From Pasteurella skyensis (GTDB lineage Bacteria > Pseudomonadota > Gammaproteobacteria > Enterobacterales > Pasteurellaceae): a stretch of DNA of 64,000 nucleotides. This document shows, piece by piece, positions 1 to 9,445 of this stretch. A program made the translations under genes and the position numbers. Location of the stretch: assembly GCF_013377295.1 (NCBI RefSeq), contig NZ_CP016180.1, positions 1,612,001 through 1,676,000 of the forward strand, in the 5' to 3' direction. Within the stretch, counting starts at the first letter, position 1. Each line of letters begins with the position of its first letter. The notes beneath the pieces are model-generated. The model worked only from the letters and a program-made list of their open reading frames with translations, did not search any database and was not told where the DNA came from.

Positions 1-317
1 TCTTTATTTTCAGCTGTTTCATAATCAATTGAATTTTCAAGCTGTAAAAAAATAGCAATGGGTTCCTCTCCTTGCCAATTTGGAAACTTCGTATGTGGTG
101 CTGCGATGCCATAATTAATACAAGTTGAGCCTAATTTTTCACGTTTACACAAACAAGAAAAGCACTCTTCAGCAGATAGATTATCTTCTAAAGCTAAAGA
201 TTGTTGCACTAAATAATCGGCGGCCATAGTACCAATTACTTCCAATGCCCGTTTTTTACTTGAAAGGTAGACACCTAAACGAACTAACTCTGGTTTAAGA
301 TATTTTGTTAATTTCAT
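1..317 (-). CDS. ptsN: PtsN, nitrogen-PTS EIIA (partial, C-terminus off the window)
   Basis: Reads MKLTKYLKPELVRLG at the N-terminus and runs open to base 1, so about 105 residues are present and the 3' end is missing. The IIA(fructose/Ntr) active-site region is visible as GIAAPHTKF, with the phospho-accepting histidine near residue 75. PtsN is the terminal phosphocarrier of the regulatory (nitrogen) PTS and acts in the cytoplasm on potassium and cell-envelope regulation rather than on sugar transport. It lies directly downstream of lptB on the same strand. This is the Pasteurellaceae arrangement, in which rpoN and hpf, present in this cluster in E. coli, are absent. The start is the ATG at 315-317. 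Confidence 0.85.
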   Translation of the reverse strand, partial: MKLTKYLKPELVRLGVYLSSKKRALEVIGTMAADYLVQQSLALEDNLSAEECFSCLCKREKLGSTCINYGIAAPHTKFPNWQGEEPIAIFLQLENSIDYETAENK

Positions 318-355
318 TCTTTATTTTAGTCTTATATTCGTTTTATCAAACCAAT

Positions 356-1081
356 TTACAGTTTAAATTGATCACCTAGATATACTTGTTTAACATCACT
401 ATTTTCGAGTATTTGTGCAGGGGTTCCCGTTGCTATCATTTTACCATCGCCCACAATATAAGCTCGCTCACACACATCTAATGTCTCTCTCACATTATGA
501 TCCGTGATTAATACTCCTAGCCCTCTTTCTTTTAAATTTACAATAATTTGCTTAATATCAATCACTGAAATAGGATCAACACCCGCAAAAGGTTCATCTA
601 AAAGAATAAACTTGGGATTGGCAGCCAATGCCCTTGCAATTTCTACTCGACGGCGCTCTCCACCTGATAAAGACTGTCCCAAACTATGACGTATATGCTG
701 AATATTAAATTCTGAAATTAATTCATCTGCCCTTGCTTTTCGTTGACAATGATCTAAATCTTTACGAACTTGTAATACTGCCATCAAATTATCATAAACA
801 CTTAAACGGCGAAAAATAGATGCCTCTTGAGGAAGATAACCAATACCTTTAATGGCTCTATTATGCATAGGTAGCAAACTAATATCTTCATTATCTATCT
901 TGATTTTTCCAGCATCATGACGAACTAATCCGACAACCATATAAAAAGTAGTTGTTTTTCCTGCGCCATTAGGCCCCAATAATCCTACAATTTCCCCAGA
1001 CTCAACATTCAAACTAACGTCTTTTACCACTTGTCGAGCTTTATAACTTTTTGCTAAATTTTCAACGTAAAGAGTTGACAT
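356..1081 (-). CDS. lptB: LptB, ATPase of the LPS export ABC transporter
   Basis: 241 residues, the normal LptB length. Walker A is GPNGAGKTT (about residues 36-44), the ABC signature is LSGGERRR (about 139-146), and Walker B plus the catalytic glutamate are [12 protein letters not shown]. LptB dimers power LptFG to extract lipopolysaccharide from the inner membrane and push it along the LptC-LptA-LptD bridge. It is the last of three consecutive lpt genes (lptC-lptA-lptB), 11 bp after lptA, so it is almost certainly co-transcribed with them. Nothing unusual is seen. Confidence 0.97.
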   Translation of the reverse strand: MSTLYVENLAKSYKARQVVKDVSLNVESGEIVGLLGPNGAGKTTTFYMVVGLVRHDAGKIKIDNEDISLLPMHNRAIKGIGYLPQEASIFRRLSVYDNLMAVLQVRKDLDHCQRKARADELISEFNIQHIRHSLGQSLSGGERRRVEIARALAANPKFILLDEPFAGVDPISVIDIKQIIVNLKERGLGVLITDHNVRETLDVCERAYIVGDGKMIATGTPAQILENSDVKQVYLGDQFKL

Positions 1082-1092
1082 TATTGACCTTT

Positions 1093-1590
1093 CTATTTAT
1101 TTAACTGTGTTGGAATCAACGTTGTTTTAACTCGAGACATTTTTCCATCTCGAAGTGCTTTCAACTGCTGTTTTTTAACATCATAAGTGATTTTATTTGC
1201 TTTGACCGAACTATCCAGTTGTTGTAATTGAGCCGCACCCGTCAATGTTATAAATTCTGAACCTAAATCATAATGCATTTTGGAAGCTTGACCATTAACA
1301 GGTTTACCACTTTCAAGCATTTGATAAAACTTTACTGGCGAACCATAGGCAGTCATTACTTCACTTTTATTTTCTTGACGGACTACAATCACCTTTTCTG
1401 CTGTGATTTTAATTGTTCCTTGAGTAATAACTACATTTCCATTTAAAGTGATAGTATTTGTTTCCATATCAAAAGATTGACTTGCGGATTCAATATCAAT
1501 GGGTTGTTCTGTATCACTATTTAAAGCATAAACAGGTACATTAATAACTAATAATATAGTCAAAATGAAAAACCGTAATATAAAATTCAT
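1093..1590 (-). CDS. lptA: LptA, periplasmic LPS bridge protein
   Basis: 165 residues with an N-terminal signal peptide ([15 protein letters not shown], cleavage after about residue 22). An OstA-like beta-jellyroll follows, beginning [20 protein letters not shown] and carrying the typical alternating strands ([18 protein letters not shown]). LptA polymerises head to tail in the periplasm to carry LPS from LptC to LptD. The gene sits between lptC (9 bp upstream) and lptB (11 bp downstream). The order and the fold pattern make the call secure even though LptA sequences diverge quickly. Confidence 0.94.
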   Translation of the reverse strand: MNFILRFFILTILLVINVPVYALNSDTEQPIDIESASQSFDMETNTITLNGNVVITQGTIKITAEKVIVVRQENKSEVMTAYGSPVKFYQMLESGKPVNGQASKMHYDLGSEFITLTGAAQLQQLDSSVKANKITYDVKKQQLKALRDGKMSRVKTTLIPTQLNK

Positions 1591-1599
1591 TTTTTATCC

Positions 1600-2187
1600 T
1601 TAATATTCTGCTTCTGATTGTTTTAACTTAGTTGGCTCTATATGAGTTTTTACATTTTCTTTTAATACCACAAACTGTTTTTTCAAATTACCTTCTAAAC
1701 CCTTTCCCATTGTACTAAAACCGATGCCTTTCGCTATTAATTTCTTATCAGTAAATACATCTTGAGTATTCAAATCCACAAAAAGCTGTTCTGTTTCAAT
1801 TTGTTGTAGTTGCGACAGTCGGTCAAGACTTTTTATTTTAACGTTCCCTTCTAATCGCAATATCTTCTCTTTAGTAATTTCAGCATTATCAGACGTTAAT
1901 TTCCATTTTTTTAATGCCTCTACCGAATCAAACAAATTAAATAATGGATTCATTAATTCAACTTGCCCCGTCTCCTCATAATGCTTTATCTCATCTGCTT
2001 GTACAAAATATTGGGGCTTACCATTTGTATCATAAGCAGAAGTGGTTGTCTTATTACCTATATATTCAGGCTGTCCAGCCTTCTTTATCAAACCATTCAA
2101 GTCTTGATTACTATTTTGCAGACCAAAATACCAGCCTGCCAATACAGCAACAATCATAATAAGTATGATATTTAAACGTAAATTCAT
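1600..2187 (-). CDS. lptC: LptC, inner-membrane LPS transport protein
   Basis: 195 residues: a single N-terminal membrane anchor (IILIMIVAVLAGWYFGL) followed by a periplasmic OstA-like domain. LptC joins the LptB2FG transporter to LptA. The motif region TTSAYDTNGKPQYFVQADEIKHYE is typical of LptC (strand, then A-D-E-I-xHY). First gene of the lptC-lptA-lptB run. About 94 bp of AT-rich DNA separate it from amiB; I see no hairpin with a U-tract there, so transcription from further upstream is possible. Confidence 0.92.
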   Translation of the reverse strand: MNLRLNIILIMIVAVLAGWYFGLQNSNQDLNGLIKKAGQPEYIGNKTTTSAYDTNGKPQYFVQADEIKHYEETGQVELMNPLFNLFDSVEALKKWKLTSDNAEITKEKILRLEGNVKIKSLDRLSQLQQIETEQLFVDLNTQDVFTDKKLIAKGIGFSTMGKGLEGNLKKQFVVLKENVKTHIEPTKLKQSEAEY

Positions 2188-2281
2188 AAAGATTCAATTA
2201 TCTATATCGTAAAAAATGAAAGCCATCATATCATAAATTCATCTTAAAATATGATAATCCCCCAATAAATAAGCAGTGAAC

Positions 2282-3385
2282 TTATTTCAATCTTAACTTT
2301 TGACCCACAAAAATTCTATTATTTTTAATATTATTTAATTTACTTAATTTTGCAGGTGTCGTGCCATACTTTCTCGCAAGAGAATATAACGTATCATCTT
2401 TCTTCACAACATAGCTTTTGATTGATCGTACTACTTTTTTCTGCGTTTTACGATGAATTTTAACTCTTTTAGTTGTTGGTTTTGCTTTTGTTTTACTTAC
2501 AGCTTTATTTTTTGAGCTCGGTGTCGTTTTATGTGTTACCTTTCTTTTTGTTTGACTTGTTTTTTTCTTCTTCGTTTTCTTTGCAACAGGTATATTCACA
2601 TAATTAGTACGACGGTAATTCACCAATCCAGTATAAATCGCTCTTGCTATTTTCTTTTGATAAGCACCGTGTGATAAGTTTCTCTCTTCTTTAGGATTAG
2701 ATAAAAACCCCGTTTCCACCAGAATAGACGGAATGTCAGGTGAACGTAATACCGCCAAGCTTGCATGTTGTGGTGTACGTCTCACTAAAGGAACCACTTT
2801 TTTTAATTCCTTTAAAACATTCTTACCTAAATCATAGCCAGCTCGTTGAGCATGGGAAAATTGTAAATCTAAGACTGTAGTGTCAAGGTAACGCTCTTTA
2901 TTACCAGATAAAACGCTACCTATGCCACCCAATAATTCAGACTGTTTCTCGTGATCCTCTAACCATTTCCCCATTTCATTGTTTGCTCGACGATTAGAAA
3001 GCACCCAAACAGAAGCTCCCCTCACACTTTTAGAGACAGGAGACACATCTGCATGGATAGAAACTAATAAGTTGGCTTTATGCTTACGAGCAACTTCTGA
3101 ACGCTTATTTACACCGATATAATAATCTGAACGGCGTGTAAGTACTGCTTTAAAATTAGCATCTGAATCTAACAAACGCTTTAACTGTTTTGAAATAGCT
3201 AACGTAATATGTTTTTCTTTAACTCGTGATGACTTACCTATTGCTCCTGGATCTTTTCCTCCGTGTCCTGGATCAATCGCAATCACCATTTTGTGTTTTG
3301 CCACAACAACAGTTGGCATACCTAATAATACACTGAATAAGGCAATAAAAAGATAGTGTGTCCACTTTTTTATTCTTCTACTCAT
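2282..3385 (-). CDS. amiB: N-acetylmuramoyl-L-alanine amidase with a C-terminal LysM domain (AmiB type)
   Basis: 367 residues. Signal peptide/anchor ([20 protein letters not shown]), then an Amidase_3 domain with the zinc site: [14 protein letters not shown] (His), a downstream Glu, and SIHAD (His). A 70-residue Lys/Thr-rich linker ([12 protein letters not shown]...) follows, and one LysM peptidoglycan-binding domain closes the protein ([19 protein letters not shown] ... GQKLRLK). It cleaves septal peptidoglycan cross-strands for daughter-cell separation. Its start overlaps the end of tsaE by 8 bp, so the two are translationally linked, the common tsaE-amiB arrangement. The basic linker is longer than in many AmiB proteins. 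Confidence 0.93.
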   Translation of the reverse strand: MSRRIKKWTHYLFIALFSVLLGMPTVVVAKHKMVIAIDPGHGGKDPGAIGKSSRVKEKHITLAISKQLKRLLDSDANFKAVLTRRSDYYIGVNKRSEVARKHKANLLVSIHADVSPVSKSVRGASVWVLSNRRANNEMGKWLEDHEKQSELLGGIGSVLSGNKERYLDTTVLDLQFSHAQRAGYDLGKNVLKELKKVVPLVRRTPQHASLAVLRSPDIPSILVETGFLSNPKEERNLSHGAYQKKIARAIYTGLVNYRRTNYVNIPVAKKTKKKKTSQTKRKVTHKTTPSSKNKAVSKTKAKPTTKRVKIHRKTQKKVVRSIKSYVVKKDDTLYSLARKYGTTPAKLSKLNNIKNNRIFVGQKLRLK

Positions 3386-3872
3386 AAATCCTCGCTAATG
3401 TAGACATCTTATTTTTCATCTCTAATGTGTTAGGCTGTAACCTAATAATTCTTCCGTTACCATCATAATCAATCTGAATATCTAAATCTGCCTCTGCAAT
3501 CACACCTTGACCTTTTTCTGCCCACTCTAATAAGCATAATGATTGCGCTTGAAAATAATCTCTAATTCCCATAAATTCCAATTCTTCAGGATCACTTAAA
3601 CGATATAAATCAAAATGATAAATCGAATAAGGAGGCAAATGATATTCCTCAACTAACGTATAAGTTGGGCTTTTCACATTTCCATTATGCCCAAAAGCTT
3701 GCACAATGCTTCTTGTTAGTGTCGTTTTACCCGCACCAAGTTCCCCATTCAAATAAACAACCAGTGAACGATCACTATTTTTTGCAAAAAATTGTTTAAA
3801 TGTGACCGCTAGTTTCTGACCAAATTGAAGCATTTCAGTTTCATTTTTAAATGAAAAAGTTAAATTTTGCAT
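3378..3872 (-). CDS. tsaE: TsaE, tRNA t6A biosynthesis ATPase
   Basis: 164 residues. Walker A is [10 protein letters not shown] (about residues 44-53), followed by the family signature [12 protein letters not shown] and the HFDLYRL motif; LLEWAEKG is also typical. TsaE is the ATPase that works with TsaB and TsaD to make threonylcarbamoyladenosine at position 37 of ANN-decoding tRNAs. It overlaps amiB by 8 bp downstream and lies 10 bp after orn, giving a run orn-tsaE-amiB on the minus strand. Confidence 0.95.
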   Translation of the reverse strand: MQNLTFSFKNETEMLQFGQKLAVTFKQFFAKNSDRSLVVYLNGELGAGKTTLTRSIVQAFGHNGNVKSPTYTLVEEYHLPPYSIYHFDLYRLSDPEELEFMGIRDYFQAQSLCLLEWAEKGQGVIAEADLDIQIDYDGNGRIIRLQPNTLEMKNKMSTLARIYE

Positions 3873-3882
3873 TTTCTAACAC

Positions 3883-4428
3883 TTATAGTTGTATAAAATG
3901 AGTACGATAGAATTTTAACTCTTCAATCGATTCACGTATATCATCTAACGCTAAATGCGTATTTTTTTTCTCAAATTGCGTCAGAATATCAGGTTTCCAA
4001 CGCATAGCGAGTTCCTTTAATGTGCTCACATCTAAATGACGATAATGAAAATAATCTGCTAGATCAGGCATATAACGATATAAAAAACGTTTATCTTGAG
4101 CAATACTGTTACCACAAATTGGGGAGCAATCTTTAGGTACCCATTTTTTTAAAAAGTCTATGGTTTGTAATTCTGCTGCCCGTTCTGTTAATTTACTCTG
4201 TTTAACACGCTCAACCAAACCATTTGCAGTATGTGTTTTTACACACCACTCACTCATTTTACTTAATAACTCATCACTTTGATGAATTGCCAATACAGGG
4301 CCTTCAGCTAATATGTTTAACTCTTTATCGGTAACAATGGTCGCTATCTCAATAATACGTTCTTTTTCAGGGTCAAGCCCTGTCATTTCAAGATCGATCC
4401 AAATTAAATTTTGTTTATCTTGTACCAT
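3883..4428 (-). CDS. orn: Oligoribonuclease
   Basis: 181 residues, the standard Orn length. DEDDh exonuclease motifs are visible: Exo[11 protein letters not shown] (Asp and Glu), ExoII around [10 protein letters not shown] (Asp), and Exo[14 protein letters not shown] with the catalytic His/Asp. The enzyme degrades 2-5 nt RNAs and pGpG to mononucleotides in the cytoplasm and is essential in many gamma-proteobacteria. It starts 3 bp after the mutT stop codon, so mutT-orn-tsaE-amiB is likely one transcript. Confidence 0.96.
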   Translation of the reverse strand: MVQDKQNLIWIDLEMTGLDPEKERIIEIATIVTDKELNILAEGPVLAIHQSDELLSKMSEWCVKTHTANGLVERVKQSKLTERAAELQTIDFLKKWVPKDCSPICGNSIAQDKRFLYRYMPDLADYFHYRHLDVSTLKELAMRWKPDILTQFEKKNTHLALDDIRESIEELKFYRTHFIQL

Positions 4429-4431
4429 CTG

Positions 4432-4863
4432 CTATTCCTTTACCTCTAACTTCAATCGTTGAATAAGCTGCTTATTCGCAGGAGGAAATTGTCCTGAATC
4501 TAATTCCGATTGGTGAATCCAGAATCCTTCCTGCCCCTCTCTACCAAACGGCTCTCCTACCCACTCTTCCACTAAATAAAAGAAAAATTCAATGGTTTTA
4601 GTTGGATAATCAAAAGTAAAATGTTCATAAGGAAAAGCGCCCAAAATATGAATGCCAATTTCCTCTTCAATCTCTCGTATCAAGGCTTGTTCTGGCGTCT
4701 CACCGTTATCTACCTTTCCACCAGGAAACTCCAAAGACTGCGCAAAATCCTGCCCTTCAAGACGTTGAGTCAAATAAATTTGCCCAAACTCATTTCGAAT
4801 AATAGCAGCAGACACCTGTATAACAGGCTTAATTGTATTTTTGGGGTTAGGTTTATCACTCAT
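4432..4863 (-). CDS. mutT: MutT, 8-oxo-dGTP diphosphatase
   Basis: About 143 residues. The Nudix box is complete: GGKVDNGETPEQALI followed by REIEEEIG, matching GX5EX7REUXEEXGU. It hydrolyses 8-oxo-dGTP to prevent A:T to C:G transversions. The start is ambiguous: an ATG at 4869 is only about 3 nt from the AGAGG ribosome site, so the second ATG (MSDKPNPK, 4863) with a 9-nt spacing is preferred. The protein is slightly longer at the N-terminus than E. coli MutT. In Pasteurellaceae mutT commonly lies downstream of secA, as here. Confidence 0.93.
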   Translation of the reverse strand: MSDKPNPKNTIKPVIQVSAAIIRNEFGQIYLTQRLEGQDFAQSLEFPGGKVDNGETPEQALIREIEEEIGIHILGAFPYEHFTFDYPTKTIEFFFYLVEEWVGEPFGREGQEGFWIHQSELDSGQFPPANKQLIQRLKLEVKE

Positions 4864-4898
4864 ATTCATTTTCCTCTGAACAACAATCCTCTAAATAA

Positions 4899-4958
4899 AA
4901 TAAGCGGTACGATATGTATAGAAATTTGCAAATTTTTAACCTTATCTTACCGCTTATT
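4899..4958. terminator. Paired uptake-sequence hairpin between secA and mutT
   Basis: Inverted repeat with arms AATAAGCGGTA (4899-4909) and TACCGCTTATT (4948-4958), each holding the uptake-sequence core AAGCGGT. The loop contains TTTGCAAATTTTT, the AT-rich second half of the Apl-type uptake sequence. It sits just after the secA stop codon. Likely doubles as a transcription terminator or attenuator, but the long loop (38 nt) makes efficiency uncertain. Confidence 0.6.
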
Positions 4959-4962
4959 CTCA

Positions 4963-7653
4963 TTAAGTATAACTGGCTTTATTGCCATGACAATGTTTAT
5001 ATTTCTTACCGGAGCCACAAGGACAAGGTGCATTACGTGAAACTTTCTGTTTTGAAAAATCAACTTGAGAATCTTCATCACTAGTATGATAACCCGCCAT
5101 CTCTTTTTCAGCAATGGCTTGACGCTGACGCTCAGCTTCTTCTACCTCTTCTTGGCTACGCACTTGAATACGACTTAATATACTAATCGTATTAAATTTC
5201 AATGTTTCTAGCATAGCAGTAAACATTTCAAATGACTCTTTTTTATACTCTTGTTTCGGATCTTTCTGAGCATAGCCACGTAAGTGAATACTTTTACGCA
5301 AATAATCCATTGATGATAAATGCTCTTTCCACAGTTCGTCAAGATTTTGTAGCATCACGCCCTGTTCAAAGTTACGCATTATCTCTGCTCCTACCAGTTG
5401 CTCTTTCTCCTGATAAATATCTGCAGCCGTGTTTACAATACGCTCTCTTAACGTTTCTTCATGTAAATGATTATCTTCTTCTAACCATTTTCCAATTGGA
5501 AGATCGATAGAGAAATCTTGTAACAATCTTGTTTCAAGGGCTGGAATATCCCACATTTCTTCAATCGATTGAGGTGGAATATATTGACTAATCACATTAT
5601 TAAATACATCTTCACGAATATTTTTAATCATTGATGAAATATCCGTTTTCTCTAATAATTCATTACGTTGCTCATAAATGATCTTACGTTGATCATTCGC
5701 CACATCATCATATTGTAATAAATATTTACGACCATCAAAATTATGTGCTTCTACCTTCGCTTGTGCCGATGCAATCACTTTAGTAAGCAACTTAGATTCC
5801 ATTGCTTCCCCTTCCTCACTAAAGGCTTTACGCATCATATTTAATTTACCTTCATTTAAGTAAATTCGCATTAATGCATCATCTAATGAAAGATAAAAAC
5901 GAGAAGAACCTGGATCACCTTGACGACCTGAACGACCACGTAATTGGTTATCAATACGACGAGATTCGTGACGTTCCGTTCCAATAATATGTAAACCACC
6001 TGCTTCTACAACAATATTATGACGCTCTTGCCAAGCCGCTTTAATTTCATCAATCTGCTCTGGTGTTGGATTTTCCAATTTATCAATTTCTGCAAGCCAG
6101 TTACCCCCTAAGACAATATCCGTACCACGTCCTGCCATATTGGTTGCAATCGTTACTGCTCCTGGATAACCTGCATTTTCAATAATTTGAGCCTCTTGAG
6201 CATGAAATTTCGCATTCAATACTTTATGTTCAATACCTACTTTAGAGAGTGCATTAGAGAGCTCTTCTGATTTTTCAATTGACACTGTACCAACTAAAAC
6301 AGGCTGATTACGAGCAATACAATCTTGAATATCTTCAATCACCGCACTAAATTTTTCCGTTTCTGTTTTAAACATTAAATCAGTGCGATCATCACGAATC
6401 ATTGGGCGGTTAGTAGGAACAACAATGGTATTCAAACCATAAATTTGTTGAAATTCAAAGGCTTCCGTATCTGCCGTACCCGTCATCCCAGCCAATTTTT
6501 CATACAAACGGAAATAATTTTGATAAGTTATTGATGCGACGGTTTGGTTTTCTGCTTGAATACTGACCTTTTCTTTTGCTTCAATCGCTTGATGTAAACC
6601 ATCAGACCAACGACGCCCTGCCATTGTACGCCCTGTATGTTCATCAATAATCACCACTTCGCCATCTTTAATAATATAATCAACGTCTTTTTCAAACAGT
6701 TTATGGGCTCTAAGTGCCGCATAAGTATGATGTAACAAACTAATACGCGCAGGAGAATAAAGACTTTCATCTTCATTCATTAACCCTATTTGAGTCAATA
6801 ATTCTTCAACTTTAACCTGCCCACGCTCTGTTAAATGAGCCTGTTTATTTTTAAGATCTAAGGTAAAATCCCCTTCGCCAATATATTCTTCAGTATCTTC
6901 TTTTTCTTGGAAAATTAGGTGAGGAATAATTTTATCAACGGCTTGATAAACTTGTGTAGCATCCTCAGCAGGACCTGAAATAATCAAAGGAGTACGAGCT
7001 TCATCAATTAATATAGAATCCACTTCATCCACTAACGCATAATGTAACTGCTTTTGAAAACGCTCTTCTTTTGAATGTGCTAAGTTATCACGTAAGTAAT
7101 CAAAACCTAATTCACTATTAGTAGCATAAGTGACATCTGCCGCATAAGCTGCTTGCTTTTCATCAGAAGAAAGCCCTGGTACATTCACAGAAACGGTCAT
7201 TCCTAAAAATTCAAACAAAGGACGATTCGTATCTGCATCACGACGTGCCAAATAATCATTGACGGTTACAACGTGAACCCCTTTACCTGTTAAGGCATTC
7301 AAATAACAAGGCAAAGTTGCCGTTAAGGTTTTCCCTTCACCAGTACGCATCTCTGCGATATTACGCTCAATCAATACCATACCACCAATTAACTGAACGT
7401 CAAAATGGCGTAATCCTAACACACGCTTACTGGCTTCTCGCACTGTGGCAAATGCCTCGTGTAATAAACTGTCTAAGCTCTCACCCTCTGCTAAACGCTG
7501 TTTAAATTCTGCTGTTTTAGCTTGTAATTGTTCATCAGTTAATTGTTCAAATTCTGGTTCTAATTTATTGATTTGATAAACACGCTTTCTTAAACGACGT
7601 AAAACACGATCGTTACTGCTACCAAAAATGGCAGTGGCTAATTTTGTAATCAT
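4963..7653 (-). CDS. secA: SecA, preprotein translocase ATPase
   Basis: 896 residues, full length. Nucleotide-binding domain 1 has Walker [11 protein letters not shown] (about 102-111) and [20 protein letters not shown]; domain 2 has [10 protein letters not shown] and the [11 protein letters not shown] arginine fingers. The extreme C-terminus has the zinc finger [14 protein letters not shown] that binds SecB. It drives post-translational export through SecYEG. secM lies immediately upstream on the same strand, and the intergenic RNA can fold to hide the secA ribosome site (separate entry), so expression should respond to secretion stress. Confidence 0.98.
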   Translation of the reverse strand: MITKLATAIFGSSNDRVLRRLRKRVYQINKLEPEFEQLTDEQLQAKTAEFKQRLAEGESLDSLLHEAFATVREASKRVLGLRHFDVQLIGGMVLIERNIAEMRTGEGKTLTATLPCYLNALTGKGVHVVTVNDYLARRDADTNRPLFEFLGMTVSVNVPGLSSDEKQAAYAADVTYATNSELGFDYLRDNLAHSKEERFQKQLHYALVDEVDSILIDEARTPLIISGPAEDATQVYQAVDKIIPHLIFQEKEDTEEYIGEGDFTLDLKNKQAHLTERGQVKVEELLTQIGLMNEDESLYSPARISLLHHTYAALRAHKLFEKDVDYIIKDGEVVIIDEHTGRTMAGRRWSDGLHQAIEAKEKVSIQAENQTVASITYQNYFRLYEKLAGMTGTADTEAFEFQQIYGLNTIVVPTNRPMIRDDRTDLMFKTETEKFSAVIEDIQDCIARNQPVLVGTVSIEKSEELSNALSKVGIEHKVLNAKFHAQEAQIIENAGYPGAVTIATNMAGRGTDIVLGGNWLAEIDKLENPTPEQIDEIKAAWQERHNIVVEAGGLHIIGTERHESRRIDNQLRGRSGRQGDPGSSRFYLSLDDALMRIYLNEGKLNMMRKAFSEEGEAMESKLLTKVIASAQAKVEAHNFDGRKYLLQYDDVANDQRKIIYEQRNELLEKTDISSMIKNIREDVFNNVISQYIPPQSIEEMWDIPALETRLLQDFSIDLPIGKWLEEDNHLHEETLRERIVNTAADIYQEKEQLVGAEIMRNFEQGVMLQNLDELWKEHLSSMDYLRKSIHLRGYAQKDPKQEYKKESFEMFTAMLETLKFNTISILSRIQVRSQEEVEEAERQRQAIAEKEMAGYHTSDEDSQVDFSKQKVSRNAPCPCGSGKKYKHCHGNKASYT

Positions 7654-7662
7654 AGTTAATTT

Positions 7663-7726
7663 CCTTTAAAAATAGTAAAAAGTGAGATCCACTCACCGCT
7701 AAAAATATAATAATAATTTTTAAAGG
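7663..7726 (-). promoter_or_regulatory. secM-secA translational switch: stem sequestering the secA Shine-Dalgarno
   Basis: Read on the minus strand, CCTTTAAAAAT (7726-7716, covering the last secM codons and stop) is exactly complementary to ATTTTTAAAGG (7673-7663), which contains the secA ribosome-binding site AAAGG just before the ATG at 7653. Inside the 11-bp stem is a second hairpin, GTGAG-TGGAT-CTCAC. This is the expected architecture: a ribosome arrested near the SecM C-terminus would cover the 5' arm and free the secA site. The base pairing is seen directly; the mechanism is inferred from E. coli secM-secA. Confidence 0.8.
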
Positions 7727-8043
7727 TTGTAAGGTCCTGCTCGGATAGGATTTGCCGTCACTTCGTTTAATTGATAATTTTTTGCAAAAAATTCAATTGA
7801 TGTGACCGCTTGTAAGCGAACAGTTGACTGCTCTTGTGATTGACAAAAATATTGCAAATTCTTAGTAACAACTAACCGCTTATTTGCCAATTGATAGAAT
7901 GGAATTACTTGCTGAACACTAATGGGTCTCGAACCACTTTCACTGGCATTTGCATCGATCGACGGCAAAGCACAAATCGCAACAATACCTAACAGTAAGT
8001 GTGATAAACGTGTGGATTTATAAATTTGTCTAAAAAGTCCCAT
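7720..8043 (-). CDS. secM: SecM, secretion monitor / arrest peptide
   Basis: 107 residues, shorter than E. coli SecM (170). It has an export signal (LSHLLLGIVAICALPSIDANA, cleavage after about residue 33) and ends TANPIRAGPYNL. The IRAGP core matches the ribosome arrest motif, but the upstream Phe/Trp spacing of the E. coli motif is not conserved. Short SecM proteins with a P-I-R-x-x-P core are known in Pasteurellaceae. The gene is immediately upstream of secA, and its last codons form one arm of the stem that hides the secA ribosome site. Function: stalls its own translation when export is slow, raising secA expression. Confidence 0.88.
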   Translation of the reverse strand: MGLFRQIYKSTRLSHLLLGIVAICALPSIDANASESGSRPISVQQVIPFYQLANKRLVVTKNLQYFCQSQEQSTVRLQAVTSIEFFAKNYQLNEVTANPIRAGPYNL

Positions 8044-8159
8044 TACTACTCAAATGATAAATGTGTTAAAATGATAAAGCTTCATTATACGGTAATTTAC
8101 CTTAATTTGGAAAAATATTAGGGCAAAGTAGTAAAATTCAAGTAGGAAAATTATATCAG

Positions 8160-8459
8160 ATGAAAAATTCTACAACTCAAAATATTGTCGATCTCTTACA
8201 ACAAACAAAATTAAGTCACATTGTCGAACGAGCAAACTTACTCAATAACTTAAATACTAAAGTTCAACAAAGGCTCCCTCAAGCCTATAAAGGACTTTAT
8301 CGAATTTCAAATTTAGTAGATAATACGCTGATGATTGAAGTACAAAATGCCACTATCAAAAATGGCTTACAATTACAAAAAAGCACCTTATTAACATTAA
8401 TAAGAATTGACTTCCCTAATGTAACGGATTTATCATTCCGTATAAATCCAAATTTTTAA
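8160..8459 (+). CDS. DUF721 / DciA-like small protein
   Basis: 99 residues, divergent from secM-secA. The pattern VQQRLPQAYKGLYRISNLVDNTLMIEVQNATIKNGLQLQKSTLL is that of the DUF721 family: a helical segment, then a beta hairpin of the type L-x-I-x-V-x-(N/S)-x-x-x-x-x-x-L. DciA proteins of this family load or stimulate the replicative helicase in bacteria lacking DnaC. Whether this short member, which consists essentially of the DUF721 core, does so is not known from the sequence. The secA-adjacent position is conserved in Pasteurellaceae. Start ATG at 8160; no strong Shine-Dalgarno. Confidence 0.7.
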   Translation: MKNSTTQNIVDLLQQTKLSHIVERANLLNNLNTKVQQRLPQAYKGLYRISNLVDNTLMIEVQNATIKNGLQLQKSTLLTLIRIDFPNVTDLSFRINPNF

Positions 8460-8501
8460 ATATTTCTAACTACTCAATTACTCGATAGAGGATCAATAAT
8501 T

Positions 8502-8882
8502 ATGAAAAAACTAGCTGTTATTTGTTGTATCTCCTTACTTAGTGCGTGTTCACTAATGAATAAAAATATTGCAGGATCTTATCAAGGCACTCTACCTTGT
8601 GCTGATTGTGATAAAATTAATGCAAAATTAATCTTAAAACGTGATCAGTCCTATATCTATGAAACTGTCTATTTCAAAGGCGTAAAAACCTATGACTATA
8701 TTGAACAAGGAAAATTTGATTGGGATAAAGAAAAAAATGATATCATCACACTAGATGACAATGCTGGAAACATCAAATTTAAAGTGACAGGTAATTCTGT
8801 TGAAATGTGTGATGCAAAAGGTAACGTCACAAAAAGCAATTTAAATTATAAATTACAACGAGTTATGACAAAAGAAAAATAA
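8502..8882 (+). CDS. NlpE-like outer-membrane lipoprotein
   Basis: 126 residues with a lipoprotein signal peptide (MKKLAVICCISLLSAC, lipobox LSAC, Cys at residue 16). The mature part begins IAGSYQGTLPCADCDKINAKLIL, with the CxxC motif and strand pattern of the NlpE N-terminal domain. E. coli NlpE activates the Cpx envelope-stress response when lipoprotein sorting or disulfide formation fails; this protein contains only the N-terminal domain and lacks the OB-fold C-terminal part. Copper binding by CADC is possible. The gene stands alone between DUF721 and tRNA-Ser; ribosome site AGAGGAT is ahead of the start. Confidence 0.8.
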   Translation: MKKLAVICCISLLSACSLMNKNIAGSYQGTLPCADCDKINAKLILKRDQSYIYETVYFKGVKTYDYIEQGKFDWDKEKNDIITLDDNAGNIKFKVTGNSVEMCDAKGNVTKSNLNYKLQRVMTKEK

Positions 8883-8898
8883 TTGAATAAAAAGGAAA

Positions 8899-8988
8899 TG
8901 GCGGTGAGAGAGGGATTTGAACCCTCGATACGCTTTCGCATATACACGCTTTCCAGGCGTGCTCCTTAAGCCACTCGGACATCTCACC
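8899..8988 (-). tRNA. serW: tRNA-Ser (anticodon GGA)
   Basis: 90-nt class II tRNA including the encoded CCA. The 5' end is GGTGAGATGTCCGAGTGGC, the anticodon loop reads CTGGAAA with GGA, a long variable arm follows, and the T-arm is GGTTCGAATCC. Closely similar to E. coli serW/serX. It decodes UCC/UCU. Confidence 0.97.
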
Positions 8989-9010
8989 AGATAAAATTTC
9001 AAGCTTATTG

Positions 9011-9043
9011 AAGTGGCAAGATTCTATAGAGTTTTTGCCACTT
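9011..9043. terminator. Hairpin between bolA and tRNA-Ser
   Basis: Arms AAGTGGCAA (9011-9019) and TTGCCACTT (9035-9043), 9 bp perfect. It lies just beyond the bolA stop on the minus strand. There is no clean U-run, so it may be a weak or factor-dependent terminator, or only a stabilising 3' hairpin. Confidence 0.4.
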
Positions 9044-9054
9044 TAGCAAGTGGT

Positions 9055-9366
9055 TTATGATGGTTTTCCAATACAATTGGGGGAGTTAGGTATAACTGCC
9101 TCTTTTTCTTGCCACTCTTGTGGTGTATAAAGATGTAGCGCCAATGCATGTACTGTAGTATCTAACTCATCAGCTAAACAACTATACACTGCACGGTGTC
9201 TAGCAATCATTTTTTGATTATTAAATTGTTCTGAAACTAAAATCAGTTTAAAATGAGAACTTCCAGTTAAACTAGAGCGATGTTTATAGCTTTCGTTTTC
9301 TAAGGATAATACCTGTGGATTAAAGCTATTAGTGAGTTTTTGAATCATTAATTGTTCTAGGGACAT
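9055..9366 (-). CDS. bolA: BolA family protein
   Basis: About 103 residues from the ATG at 9366, chosen because AGGAG lies 8-10 nt upstream; an in-frame extension to 9468 has no ribosome site and runs back into the lpxM start. The core HFKLILVSEQFNNQKMIARHRAVYSCLADEL is the BolA signature with the conserved His residues, followed by ALALHLYTPQEW. BolA proteins pair with monothiol glutaredoxins to carry or sense Fe-S clusters and influence cell shape. Divergent from lpxM with an 80-bp gap. Confidence 0.92.
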   Translation of the reverse strand: MSLEQLMIQKLTNSFNPQVLSLENESYKHRSSLTGSSHFKLILVSEQFNNQKMIARHRAVYSCLADELDTTVHALALHLYTPQEWQEKEAVIPNSPNCIGKPS

Positions 9367-9445
9367 AAAAAACTTCTCCTTAATAAAAAGAAGTATAATA
9401 CTACATCTACTTAACGAAATATAATTTTTAAATATACGGAAATTT

